Assembly (NCBI RefSeq): GCF_018736105.1 | Contig: NZ_CP076135.1 | Coordinates: 1,486,001-1,550,000 of the forward strand | From: Bradyrhizobium sediminis | Lineage (GTDB): Bacteria; Pseudomonadota; Alphaproteobacteria; Rhizobiales; Xanthobacteraceae | Reading direction: 5' to 3' | Length of the DNA: 64,000 bases | Part shown: one piece after another, positions 34,488 to 43,254 of the stretch | Layout of the letters: each line of letters starts with the position of its first letter | Numbering within the stretch: the first letter of the stretch is position 1 | The notes under the pieces: model-generated | Databases searched by the model: none | The model's input: the letters and a program-made list of their open reading frames with translations, nothing else | Told to the model about the DNA's origin: nothing | Program-made: the position numbers and the translations under genes

Positions 34488-35879
34488 TTAGCGAACCGCC
34501 GACGGCCCGGGCAACGCTGTCGCGCGCGGCGCGGCGGGCTGGCCGCGCAGCCGCGCCAGGAGTTCGGCGGTCGGCCAGGAATCGGCGGGCAGGCCGTATT
34601 TGATCTGCATCGCCTTCACCGCGCTGCGGCTCTGCTGGCCCATGATGCCGTCGACCTTGCCGACGTTGTAGCCGGCGCGCACCAATAGTTGCTGCAGCTC
34701 GCGCAGCTCGTTGAACGGAAGTTGCGCCACCGGCGCCGAGGGACGCTGCATTGGCGCGGCGCCGGCGATACGGGTGGCGAGATAGCCGGCCGTGGTCGAA
34801 TAGATCAGCGAGTTGTTCCACTCGGTGTAGGCGGCGAAATTCGGATAGGCCAGAAACGCCGGCCCGGTGCGGCCCATCGGCAGCAGCAGCGACGCCGGCA
34901 GATTGTCATTCGGCAACGCCTTGCCGTCGGGATAGGTGACGCCGTACTGCGCCCATTTCGAGCGCGGATGCTTGATCGTGAGATCGGCCTGGTCCCAGGA
35001 AAAACCTGAAGGTAAATTTTGCGGCACCCGCACTTCCTGCAGCCAGGGTTCGCCGCGCCGCCATTTCAGACCGTTGGCGATGTAGTTCGCGGTCGAGCCG
35101 ATCACGTCGGCCGGGCTGCGCAGTAGATTGCGATGGCCGTCGCCGTCGTAGTCGACGGCGTAGTTGAAATAATGCGTCGGCAGGAATTGCGTCTGGCCGA
35201 GTTCACCGGCCCATGATCCCACCATCTCGGCGGGCGAAAGATCGCCGCGGTCGATGATCTTCAATGCGGCGATGGTCTCGTCCTGGAACATCTGCGAGCG
35301 GCGGCAGTCATAGGCCAGCGACACCAGCGAGCGCAGCGTCGGCAGATTGCCCATGTTGGCGCCGAAATCGCTTTCCAGTCCCCAGAACGCGGCGATCACC
35401 GCCGGCGGCACGCCATATTCCTTCTCGGCGCGCGCAAAGGCCGCGGCATGGGTTTTGATTTTGGCCTGGCCCTGCTGCATCCGGTAGACGGCGGCCATGC
35501 GCGCGGCGAATTCGGTGAACACCTGCCCGAACACGCGCTGGCCGCGGTCGCGGTTGACGATGCCCTGGTCGTAGACAAGGCCGGGGGAGGCTTCCGCCAG
35601 CGCCCGCTGCGACACCCCGGCCGTGATCGCCTGTTGTTTCAAATCGGCGAGGAAGCGGTCGAAACTCATGCCGTTGTGGCAGGCCGCGCCGCCGCGCGGG
35701 GCAGGCGCCGCCGGTTGCCCCGGCGCTGCGGCTGGCCTCGCAGGACTTGCCGTCGGCCGGGCTGGAGCTGTCGCGGGCCTGACCGAGGTTGCGGCCGGCT
35801 GGGCGGAAGCCTGTTGCAGTCCATACGAATGCGCCAGCAGGGTGACGCCGAGCAACAGTGCCGTCGAAGAGCGATTCAT
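34488..35879 (-). CDS. Lytic murein transglycosylase (MltB family)
   Basis: The 463-residue periplasmic enzyme should cleave peptidoglycan glycan strands with 1,6-anhydro product. A signal peptide (1-26) is followed by a low-complexity Pro/Ala linker (about 27-65), the SLT_2 domain (about 68-365) with the catalytic Glu in AAFWGLESDFGANMG, GSWAGELGQTQFLP and the DGDGHR calcium-like segment, and a C-terminal peptidoglycan-binding domain (LLVRAGYNVGKVDGIMGQQS). The upstream in-frame ATG at 35879 gives the complete signal. No neighbour suggests a special role. Confidence 0.9.
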   Translation of the reverse strand: MNRSSTALLLGVTLLAHSYGLQQASAQPAATSVRPATAPARPTASPARPAAAPGQPAAPAPRGGAACHNGMSFDRFLADLKQQAITAGVSQRALAEASPGLVYDQGIVNRDRGQRVFGQVFTEFAARMAAVYRMQQGQAKIKTHAAAFARAEKEYGVPPAVIAAFWGLESDFGANMGNLPTLRSLVSLAYDCRRSQMFQDETIAALKIIDRGDLSPAEMVGSWAGELGQTQFLPTHYFNYAVDYDGDGHRNLLRSPADVIGSTANYIANGLKWRRGEPWLQEVRVPQNLPSGFSWDQADLTIKHPRSKWAQYGVTYPDGKALPNDNLPASLLLPMGRTGPAFLAYPNFAAYTEWNNSLIYSTTAGYLATRIAGAAPMQRPSAPVAQLPFNELRELQQLLVRAGYNVGKVDGIMGQQSRSAVKAMQIKYGLPADSWPTAELLARLRGQPAAPRATALPGPSAVR

Positions 35880-35956
35880 GCGGTGCCTAATTTGATGCCA
35901 ATTCGCAGAAGGTGGCTTCTCGTAGCATCATTCGGGCCCCGCCGTCATGCCACCCC

Positions 35957-36250
35957 TTACGTGTTGGAAGATCCGCGGGCGTTCCAGTTGCTCCATTGCG
36001 CGCTGGCCAGAGTCTGATGGTCCGTCGTCATCGGGCGGCGGGTCTGCCGCTCATGGGCCGCGACGATCGCCTCGGATTCCCTGATCTTGCGCTTCAGCTC
36101 GGCTACGGTCTCCCGGGTCCGGCCGGCGGCCTTCGAACGAGCGATCTCGCCGACGGTAAACCGGGCGGTTTCCAGATGTTTCAGGGCCTCGCGCTGTTTC
36201 CTGATCTGGGCCCGATGCCAGGCGATCTGGCTGTTACTGTCTGCAACCAT
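35957..36250 (-). CDS. Small coiled-coil hypothetical protein
   Basis: A 97-residue, highly charged helical protein; residues about 10-72 have the heptad character of a coiled coil (IAWHRAQIRKQREALKHLE and TVAELKRKIRESEAIVAAHE). GGGAG precedes the ATG at 36250. No domain recognised. It is divergent from the FNR-box operon, whose regulatory region it shares. Confidence 0.6.
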   Translation of the reverse strand: MVADSNSQIAWHRAQIRKQREALKHLETARFTVGEIARSKAAGRTRETVAELKRKIRESEAIVAAHERQTRRPMTTDHQTLASAQWSNWNARGSSNT

Positions 36251-36334
36251 GTGGAGTCTCCCGAGGTGGGTCCCCGAACATAAGTGATTCGCCGGTTCTG
36301 CCAGGCATCGATTTGCGCGGGAGGAATTGCGGAC

Positions 36335-36348
36335 TTGACCCACGTCAA
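36335..36348 (+). promoter_or_regulatory. FNR/FixK-type box before the acs-PDH operon
   Basis: TTGACCCACGTCAA is a perfect palindrome matching TTGA-N6-TCAA, the FNR/FixK consensus. Its centre (36341.5) is 62 bases before the ATG at 36404 and 31 bases before a weak -10 (TAGCCT, 36370-36375), the spacing of class II activation. In rhizobia this predicts control by FixK in low oxygen. Confidence 0.78.
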
Positions 36349-36373
36349 GGTTGCTCGATTCCCGCCATGTAGC

Positions 36374-36397
36374 CTTTCAATTCGAATTACTTGAAAG
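36374..36397 (+). promoter_or_regulatory. Inverted repeat at the acs ribosome site
   Basis: CTTTCAA (36374-36380) and TTGAAAG (36391-36397) flank a 10-base spacer; GAAAG is the only plausible ribosome site for the ATG at 36404. If transcribed, the pairing would hide that site. Whether it lies within the transcript depends on the unknown start point. Confidence 0.4.
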
Positions 36398-36403
36398 CCG
36401 GCC

Positions 36404-38161
36404 ATGGAATGGGAGCGTATCAGGAAGCGGCCCGAAGATTGTGTCGGCGCCAACCTTCAGGATTACCAGGAATACGCCGGGCGGTTTGCCTGGGCACAGG
36501 CGCGGGCGCTGCTCGACGGTTTACCCGATGGCGGGATCAATATCGCGTTCGAGGCGGTCGACCGGCACGTATCGGCGGGCCGGGGCGACAAGCTGGCGCT
36601 GCGCTGGATCGGGCGCGACGATCAGGTTCGCGATTTCAGCTACCAGGCGCTGCGCGCGCAGACCAGCCGGTTTGCCAATGTCCTGGCGGCGCGCGGGGTC
36701 GCAAAAGGCGATCGGGTATTCTCGCTGCTCGGCCGCGTGCCCGAACTCTACATCGCCGCCCTCGGTACGCTGAAGAATGCCAGCGTGTTCTCGCCCTTGT
36801 TCTCGGCGTTCGGGCCGGATCCCATCAAGGCCCGCATGGCCATCGGCAATGCCAAAGCGCTTGTCACCTCCGAGGCATTCTACCGGCGCAAGATAGAACC
36901 CTGGCGAAAGGAACTCGCGAGCCTCGAGCATGTCTTCCTGACGGAATGTTCGGGCAGTCTTCCTGCCGATACGATCGACCTGTCCGCCGCGCTGGCGCAA
37001 GCTTCGGATTCGTTCGAAACGATATGGACGGGGCCCGAAGACATGGCCTTGCTTCATTTCACCAGCGGGACGACCGGCCGGCCAAAGGGCGTCGTGCATG
37101 TCCATGAAGCCGTCGTCGCCCATCACATCACCGGACGGCTGGCACTCGATCTGCGTTCGGATGACATTTTCTGGTGCACGGCCGACCCGGGATGGGTGAC
37201 CGGGACGTCCTATGGCATCATCTCGCCGCTCACCAATGGCGCGACCATGATCGTCGACCAGGCCGAATTCGACGCTGAACGCTGGTATCGCATCCTGCAG
37301 CAGCAGAACGTCACCGTCTGGTACACGGCGCCGACGGCGATCCGCATGCTGATGAAGGTAGGGACCGAAATTACCAGGCGGTTCGATCTGTCCAAACTGC
37401 GGCTGATGGCCAGTGTCGGCGAGCCGCTCAATCCGGAGGCCGTGGCGTGGAGCGCGGCGACCTTCGGCAAGCCGTTCCACGACAACTGGTGGCAGACGGA
37501 GACCGGCGGCATCATGATCTCCAACTATCGCTCGATGGATGTGAAGCCGGGTTCGATGGGGCGTCCGCTGCCGGGGGTCGCGGCCGGCATCGTCGAGCGC
37601 GTTGAAGGCGGAGGGTTGCGCGAAATCACGAAACCGATGGCGATGGGCGAACTGGCGCTGCGCCCGGGCTGGCCGTCGATGATGCGCGGCTATCTCAACG
37701 AAGAGGAACGCTACAAGAAGTGCTTCGTGGGCGGCTGGTATCTGACCGGCGACCTCGCGATGCGCGACGGCGAGGGATACTACTGGTTTGTCGGCCGGGC
37801 GGACGACGTGATCAAGAGCGCCGGCCATCTGATCGGCCCGTTCGAGGTGGAAAGCGCGCTGATGGAGCATCCGGCCGTGGCCGAGGCCGGCGTGATCGGC
37901 ATTCCCGACCCGACCGCCGGCGAGATGGTCAAGGCCTTCGTCGCGCTCAAGAACGGCTTCGAGTCCAGCGAGGCGCTGCGCAAGGAATTGCTCGGCCATG
38001 CGCGTCAGCGTCTCGGTCCGGCTGTTGCGCCGAAGGACATCGCCTTTCGGCAGAACCTGCCGAAGACGCGCAGCGGCAAGATCATGCGCCGTCTGCTCAA
38101 GGCCCGTGAGCTGGGCCTGCCGGAGGGCGACATCTCGACGCTCGAAAGCGAGGAGCGATGA
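36404..38161 (+). CDS. acsA: Acetyl-CoA synthetase (AMP-forming)
   Basis: A 585-residue acetate-CoA ligase, nearer the Bacillus AcsA length (about 570) than E. coli Acs (652). Motifs: P-loop [19 protein letters not shown], the acetate-pocket [30 protein letters not shown], and [12 protein letters not shown] with the Lys that Pat-type acetylases modify in this family. First gene of an operon with E1 alpha, which it overlaps by four bases, E1 beta, E2 and an acyl carrier protein. It lies behind the FNR/FixK box. It makes acetyl-CoA from acetate, the same product as the downstream complex from pyruvate. Confidence 0.88.
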   Translation: MEWERIRKRPEDCVGANLQDYQEYAGRFAWAQARALLDGLPDGGINIAFEAVDRHVSAGRGDKLALRWIGRDDQVRDFSYQALRAQTSRFANVLAARGVAKGDRVFSLLGRVPELYIAALGTLKNASVFSPLFSAFGPDPIKARMAIGNAKALVTSEAFYRRKIEPWRKELASLEHVFLTECSGSLPADTIDLSAALAQASDSFETIWTGPEDMALLHFTSGTTGRPKGVVHVHEAVVAHHITGRLALDLRSDDIFWCTADPGWVTGTSYGIISPLTNGATMIVDQAEFDAERWYRILQQQNVTVWYTAPTAIRMLMKVGTEITRRFDLSKLRLMASVGEPLNPEAVAWSAATFGKPFHDNWWQTETGGIMISNYRSMDVKPGSMGRPLPGVAAGIVERVEGGGLREITKPMAMGELALRPGWPSMMRGYLNEEERYKKCFVGGWYLTGDLAMRDGEGYYWFVGRADDVIKSAGHLIGPFEVESALMEHPAVAEAGVIGIPDPTAGEMVKAFVALKNGFESSEALRKELLGHARQRLGPAVAPKDIAFRQNLPKTRSGKIMRRLLKARELGLPEGDISTLESEER

Positions 38162-39150
38162 CCGCACCAACCGACAAGCCGCATCTGTCGCGCGAGCACA
38201 TGCTGGGTCTACTGAAAGAGATGATCCGAATTCGTCGCTTCGAGGACAAGTGCGCCGAACTCTACACCCGGGAAAAGATCAGGGGGTTCCTGCACCTCTA
38301 CGACGGCGAGGAAGCGGTTGCCGTCGGCGCCATCCCGGTGCTGGAGAAACGCGACAGGATCGTGGCGACCTACCGCGAGCATGGGCACGCATTGGTGCGC
38401 GGCGTGCCGATGACGACGGTGCTGGCGGAGATGTACGGCAAGCAGGAGGGCTGCAGCCGCGGACGTGGCGGCTCCATGCACCTGTTCGATCGCGCCACGA
38501 ACTTCTACGGCGGCAACGCCATCGTCGGCGGCGGCCTGCCGATGTCGATCGGATTGGCGCTCGCCGACCGCATGCGCGGTGACGATACCGTCACCGCCTG
38601 CTTCTTCGGGGAGGGCGCGGTGGCCGAAGGCGAGTTTCACGAAAGCCTGAATCTCGCCGCGCTATGGGAGCTGCCGGTGCTGTTCGTGTGCGAAAACAAC
38701 CTTTACGCCATGGGAACCGCGCTCGCTCTCTCGGAATCCGAGACTGAAATCCAGCGCAAGGCGGGATGCTACCGGATCGCTTCCGAGGCGGTCGACGGCA
38801 TGGACGTGATCGCCGTCGAGGCGGCCGCTCGCCGGGCGGTGCATGCGGTGCGCGAGAGCCGCAAGCCCTATTTCCTGGAATGCCGGACCTATCGGCTGCG
38901 CGCGCATTCGATGTTCGACGCGCAGCTTTATCGCGACAAGGCCGAGGTCGAGGCCTGGCGACACAAGGAACCGATCGTGCGCTTTCAGGGATGGCTGGAA
39001 GCCAATCATATGGTTCATCCGGAAGATCTGGCGCGCATCGAGGCCGAGGTGGCGGCCGAGATTGCCGAGGCGGTCGCATTCGGTGAGGCAGGAACATGGG
39101 AGCCGGTCGAGCAACTCACCCGCTTCACCTTTGCAGAAGCCGAAGGGTGA
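38158..39150 (+). CDS. Pyruvate dehydrogenase-like E1 component, alpha subunit
   Basis: A 330-residue thiamine-diphosphate enzyme subunit of the E1 alpha type (PDH/acetoin dehydrogenase). The cofactor motif spans [20 protein letters not shown] to VCENN; the first Asp of the usual GDG is Glu (GEG). YAMGTAL and [20 protein letters not shown] match PDH E1 alpha. It overlaps the acs stop (ATGA). With E1 beta it decarboxylates a 2-oxo acid, most likely pyruvate, and transfers the acyl group to lipoyl-E2. Acetoin is the main alternative substrate. Confidence 0.85.
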   Translation: MTAPTDKPHLSREHMLGLLKEMIRIRRFEDKCAELYTREKIRGFLHLYDGEEAVAVGAIPVLEKRDRIVATYREHGHALVRGVPMTTVLAEMYGKQEGCSRGRGGSMHLFDRATNFYGGNAIVGGGLPMSIGLALADRMRGDDTVTACFFGEGAVAEGEFHESLNLAALWELPVLFVCENNLYAMGTALALSESETEIQRKAGCYRIASEAVDGMDVIAVEAAARRAVHAVRESRKPYFLECRTYRLRAHSMFDAQLYRDKAEVEAWRHKEPIVRFQGWLEANHMVHPEDLARIEAEVAAEIAEAVAFGEAGTWEPVEQLTRFTFAEAEG

Positions 39151-39156
39151 GATGTC

Positions 39157-40164
39157 ATGCCGCCGCAGATGACGCAGCCCGCAACGACTGAAATCACCTA
39201 CCGCGACGCCATGCGCGAGGCGATCCGCGATGCATTGCGCCGGGATGACCGCGTATTCCTGATGGGCGAGGATGTCGGCCGCTACGGCGGCTGCTACGGG
39301 GTGAGCAAGGGACTGTTGGCGGAATTCGGCGCGGAACGGATCCGCGATACGCCGCTGTCGGAATCCGGGTTTACCGGCGCCGGCATCGGTGCGGCGATGG
39401 CCGGCATGCGCCCGATCGTCGAGCTGATGACGGTGAATTTCAGCCTGCTTGCGCTCGATCAGATCCTCAATACCGCGGCCACGGTGCGGCACATGTCGGG
39501 AAACCAGTTCGGCGTGCCGCTCGTCATTCGCATGGCGACCGGCGCCGGCCGCCAGCTGGCGGCCCAGCATTCGCACAGCCTCGAAGGCTGGTATGCGCAT
39601 ATTCCCGGCATCAAGGTGCTGGCGCCGGCGACCGTGGAAGATGCGCGCGGCATGTTGTGGACGGCCTTGCAGGATCCCGATCCGGTGCTGATCTTCGAAA
39701 ACGTCATGCTCTACGGCATGACCGGCAGGCTGGCCGCGGACGCGGGTCCGGTCGATATCGCAAGCGCTGCGGTTCGCCGCCCCGGGCGCGACATCTCGCT
39801 GATCACCTATGGCGGCTCGCTGTGGAAGACGCTCGAAGCCGCGGCGGTGCTGGCCGGCGAGAACATCGACGCCGAAGTGATCGATCTGCGCAGCCTGAGG
39901 CCGCTCGACGACGCGACCATCATGGCGTCGGTTGCCAGAACGCGCCGGGCCGTCATCATCGACGAAGGCTGGCGCAGCGGCAGCCTGTCGGCGGAAATCG
40001 GCATGCGTATCGTCGAGCAGGTATTCTGGGAACTGGACGCCCCGATCGGCCGCGTGTGCAGCGCGGAGGTGCCAATACCCTACGCCCGGCACCTCGAGAA
40101 CGCGGCGATCCCGCAGGTGCCCGGCATCGTCGCGGCCGCCAAAGCCGCGCTTGGGCGAGTATAG
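39157..40164 (+). CDS. Pyruvate dehydrogenase-like E1 component, beta subunit
   Basis: A 335-residue E1 beta subunit. The thiamine-binding Glu region is [19 protein letters not shown]; the conserved [17 protein letters not shown] [12 protein letters not shown] and [20 protein letters not shown] blocks are present. It forms an alpha2beta2 tetramer with the upstream product. Only three bases separate its stop from the E2 start codon. Confidence 0.86.
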   Translation: MPPQMTQPATTEITYRDAMREAIRDALRRDDRVFLMGEDVGRYGGCYGVSKGLLAEFGAERIRDTPLSESGFTGAGIGAAMAGMRPIVELMTVNFSLLALDQILNTAATVRHMSGNQFGVPLVIRMATGAGRQLAAQHSHSLEGWYAHIPGIKVLAPATVEDARGMLWTALQDPDPVLIFENVMLYGMTGRLAADAGPVDIASAAVRRPGRDISLITYGGSLWKTLEAAAVLAGENIDAEVIDLRSLRPLDDATIMASVARTRRAVIIDEGWRSGSLSAEIGMRIVEQVFWELDAPIGRVCSAEVPIPYARHLENAAIPQVPGIVAAAKAALGRV

Positions 40165-40167
40165 GCC

Positions 40168-41391
40168 GTGGCCGAATTCCGCATGCCCTCCCTCGGCGCC
40201 GATATGGAAGCGGGCAAGCTGGTGGAGTGGCTGGTCAAACCGGGCGATCGGGTCAAACGCGGCGATATCGTTGCCGTGGTCGAAACCCAGAAGGGCGCGA
40301 TCGAGATCGAAATCTTCGAGACCGGCAGGATCGAGCAGATCCTGGTGGGTCTCAATACCGAAGTGCCCGTCGGGACGCCGTTGGCGCGGATTCAAACCGA
40401 ACTCGAGGCAACGGCCGGCACGGCAGCCGCCGCTCCGCCACCGTCGGCTCCGGCCGTCCCGATCGCCGCTCCGCCTTCGATGCCGGCGCCGGTTGCGCCA
40501 TCACCGCCGCCGCCATCGCCACCGGCACCACCGCCACCACCCGTCGCGCCAGCCGCGGCGCGCGCGCGCGTGTCACCGGCCGCGCGGCGGCTCGCCGGGC
40601 TGCATGCGATCGATCTTGCGACGGTGACCGGAAGCGGTCCGGCGGGGGCGATCGTCTATGCCGACGTCGAGCGCCGTCTCGGCGCACCCGTCGCTCAAGC
40701 GGAAAAGAAGCGCGCGCCCGGGCTCGATCTCGACGCGATGCGAACGGCCATCGCCGCCGCCATGGCGCGATCGAAGCGGGAAATCCCGCATTATTATCTC
40801 GAGCATCAGGTCGACGTCACCGCCAGCGAGCAATGGCTGGCCCGCATCAATGCCGCGCGGCCGCCCGACGGCCGCCTGCTGATCGGCGCGCTGATGATCA
40901 GATCGGTGGCGCTGGCCGCGCGCCGCTTCCCCACCTTCAACGGCTTTTACCGCGACGGCAAATTCGAGCCGTCGCGCGCGGTGCATGTCGGCGTTGCCAT
41001 CGCCATTCGCGGCGGCGGGCTGGCGGCGCCGGCGCTGCATGACGCCGATCAAGTCCCGCTCGACGAGCTGATGGCGCGCATGCGCGACCTCGTTCAACGT
41101 ACCCGGTCCGGCCGGATTCGCAGTTCGGAGATTTCCGATCCGACGATTACGGTGACGTCTCTGGGGGAGCGCGGTGTCGAAACGCTTTACGGCATCATCT
41201 ATCCGCCGCAGGTGGCGATTGCCGGGTTTGGCAGGGTGGTGACGCGGCCCTGGGTCGTCGACGGCGCCATCGGACCGCGTTCGGTGGTCAGCATCACGCT
41301 GTCGGCCGATCACCGGGTCAGCGACGGACACGCCGGCGCGCTGTTTTTGGCCGAGATCGGCAGGCTGCTGCAGGAGCCCGACAAGCTATGA
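40168..41391 (+). CDS. Dihydrolipoamide acyltransferase (E2) of the PDH-like complex
   Basis: A 407-residue E2. Residues 1-78 are a single lipoyl domain with the lipoylated Lys42 in VVETQKGAIEIE. A Pro/Ala linker (about 85-130) precedes the E3/E1-binding domain (RVSPAARRLAGLHAIDL, about 133-168) and the catalytic acyltransferase domain ending with the His-Asp motif SADHRVSDGHAGALFL. The GTG start is three bases past the E1 beta stop. No E3 (lipoamide dehydrogenase) is encoded nearby, so E3 must be shared with another complex. Confidence 0.87.
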   Translation: MAEFRMPSLGADMEAGKLVEWLVKPGDRVKRGDIVAVVETQKGAIEIEIFETGRIEQILVGLNTEVPVGTPLARIQTELEATAGTAAAAPPPSAPAVPIAAPPSMPAPVAPSPPPPSPPAPPPPPVAPAAARARVSPAARRLAGLHAIDLATVTGSGPAGAIVYADVERRLGAPVAQAEKKRAPGLDLDAMRTAIAAAMARSKREIPHYYLEHQVDVTASEQWLARINAARPPDGRLLIGALMIRSVALAARRFPTFNGFYRDGKFEPSRAVHVGVAIAIRGGGLAAPALHDADQVPLDELMARMRDLVQRTRSGRIRSSEISDPTITVTSLGERGVETLYGIIYPPQVAIAGFGRVVTRPWVVDGAIGPRSVVSITLSADHRVSDGHAGALFLAEIGRLLQEPDKL

Positions 41392-41645
41392 ATGACTCAG
41401 ACATCCGCAAAGTCATCAAGGAAGAGCTCAACAATATCGCGCCCGAAGTCGATCTCGCGGCGATCGACCCTGCTGCGGACTTGCGCGAGGCTCTCGATAT
41501 CGATTCCATGGATTTCCTGAATTTCGTCACCGCCATCCATCATCGCCTCGGCGTGGACATCCCCGAACTCGACTATCCGAAGCTCATCACCCTCGACGGC
41601 GCGGCCGCCTATCTCGCGGCGCATCTCGGACCGGCCAGGAAATAG
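41388..41645 (+). CDS. Free-standing acyl carrier protein
   Basis: An 85-residue ACP. The phosphopantetheine Ser is Ser40 in ALDIDSMDFLNFV, in the usual helix II position, and the acidic composition fits. It overlaps the E2 stop (ATGA), so it is translationally coupled to the 2-oxoacid dehydrogenase complex. It is not the housekeeping AcpP, which is normally between fabG and fabF. What acyl group it carries is unknown. Confidence 0.85.
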   Translation: MNDSDIRKVIKEELNNIAPEVDLAAIDPAADLREALDIDSMDFLNFVTAIHHRLGVDIPELDYPKLITLDGAAAYLAAHLGPARK

Positions 41646-41882
41646 CCGGCCGGATCTCCTAGGGGCGGTTTCGCGCGGCGTGCCGGAGTAGGCTCCATTC
41701 GGCACACTCAAACCATCCGGTTGATCCCCGGGATGAACGCGGCGCATAGGAGCTTGCCGCTTTCACCGGTCCGCGGAGGCTGTTCCAATCGGATTTGCCC
41801 GTGTAGGCTTCCGCTCCTGCCGGCCGGAAGGTGAACCAATAATCACAAGGGCGCGAGCAGACAGGGGAGACGGCAAACAACC

Positions 41883-42752
41883 ATGACCGATATCCGATAT
41901 TTGGCGCCTGGCACGCTCGACGAGGCGATCAAGGCATTTGCCGCGGCCGGCAGCGCCGCGCGCATCCTGGCCGGCGGCACCGATCTCTTGGTGCAGATGC
42001 GATCCGGCGCCGTGAAGCCGGGCGTGATCGTCAACATCAAGAAAATCGCCGAAATGACGGCCATCGAAGAGACCGCCGGCGGCGGTTTTCGCATCGGCGC
42101 CGCCGTATCAGGCGCGGTGCTGGGCGAACATCCGCGCTTTGGCAAGGTCTGGCCCGGCGTGCTGGAGGCCGTCAACCTGATCGGTTCCACCCAGGTCCAG
42201 GGCCGGGCCTCGGCGGGCGGCAATCTCTGCAACGGCTCGCCGGCCGGCGACAGCGTGCCGGCGATGGTTGCAGCCGGCGCCGTCGTCACGCTGCAGGGCC
42301 CGAACGGCCGCCGCGAACTGCCGGTCGAGAAAGTGCCGGCCGGCCCCGGCCGCACCAATCTGCTGCCCGGCGAAATCCTGGTCAACTTCACGCTGCCGCC
42401 GCGGCCGCCGGGCTCTTCCGATGCCTATTTGCGCATGATCCCGCGCACCGAGATGGATATTGCGGTGGTCGGCGTCGGCGTCAGTCTCACCTTGAAGGAC
42501 GGCGTCTGCACCGCCGCGCGGGTCGGGCTCGGCGCGGTGGCGCCGACCGTGCTCCTGGTCGAGGCCGCCGCCAAGGCCCTGATCGGCAGCAAGCTCGACG
42601 ACGCGGCGCTGAATGCCGCGGCCGCCGCCTGTTCCGCCGCCTGCCGTCCGATCGACGACAAGCGCGGCACCATTGCCTACCGAACCAAAGTCGCCGGCGT
42701 GCTGTTGAAGCGCACGGTTGCGATCGCCGCCAAGCGCGCCGGAGGAAAGTGA
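41883..42752 (+). CDS. Molybdenum hydroxylase FAD subunit
   Basis: A 289-residue FAD-binding subunit of the xanthine dehydrogenase/CO dehydrogenase medium type (CoxM-like). FAD contacts are ILAGGTDLLVQMR and ASAGGNLCNGSPAGDSVPA. It passes electrons from the iron-sulfur subunit to the acceptor. First of three coupled genes. A 237-base upstream gap shows no recognised site. Confidence 0.88.
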   Translation: MTDIRYLAPGTLDEAIKAFAAAGSAARILAGGTDLLVQMRSGAVKPGVIVNIKKIAEMTAIEETAGGGFRIGAAVSGAVLGEHPRFGKVWPGVLEAVNLIGSTQVQGRASAGGNLCNGSPAGDSVPAMVAAGAVVTLQGPNGRRELPVEKVPAGPGRTNLLPGEILVNFTLPPRPPGSSDAYLRMIPRTEMDIAVVGVGVSLTLKDGVCTAARVGLGAVAPTVLLVEAAAKALIGSKLDDAALNAAAAACSAACRPIDDKRGTIAYRTKVAGVLLKRTVAIAAKRAGGK

Positions 42753-42756
42753 GACC

Positions 42757-43254
42757 ATGGCCAAGCTGCACGTTTCCACCACCATCAACGGCGAGCCGAT
42801 GGAGTTCCTCTGCGAGCCCGGCGACACCATGCTCGACGCCTTGCGCGGGCCGCTCGCGCTGACCGGCTCCAAGGAGGGCTGCGCGTCCGGCGATTGCGGC
42901 GCCTGCTCGATCACGCTGGACGACCGCCTGGTCTGCTCTTGCCTGATGCTCGCTGTTGAATCCGAAGGCCACGAGATCCGCACCATCGAGGGCCTGGCGC
43001 ACGGCGACAAATTGCATCCGCTGCAGCAGAAATTCCTGGAAGAGGCGGCGCTGCAATGCGGCATCTGCACCCCGGGCATGCTGGTCGCTTCCGACGCGCT
43101 GCTGCGGCAGAATCCGCGGCCGAGCGAGGAGGATGTGCGGTTCTGGCTCGCCGGCAATCTGTGCCGGTGCACCGGTTACGACAAGATCGTGCGCGCGGTG
43201 CTGGAAACAGCCGCGGAAATGCGGGAGCAAGGAACTAGGGAGTCCCGGCAATGA
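42757..43254 (+). CDS. Molybdenum hydroxylase [2Fe-2S] subunit
   Basis: A 165-residue CoxS-like subunit with two [2Fe-2S] clusters: the plant-type cluster Cys in KEGCASGDCGACSITLD plus a fourth Cys (VCSC), and the second cluster in CGICTPGM and NLCRCTGYD. GGAGGAAAG precedes the ATG. It overlaps the large subunit by four bases. Confidence 0.9.
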   Translation: MAKLHVSTTINGEPMEFLCEPGDTMLDALRGPLALTGSKEGCASGDCGACSITLDDRLVCSCLMLAVESEGHEIRTIEGLAHGDKLHPLQQKFLEEAALQCGICTPGMLVASDALLRQNPRPSEEDVRFWLAGNLCRCTGYDKIVRAVLETAAEMREQGTRESRQ

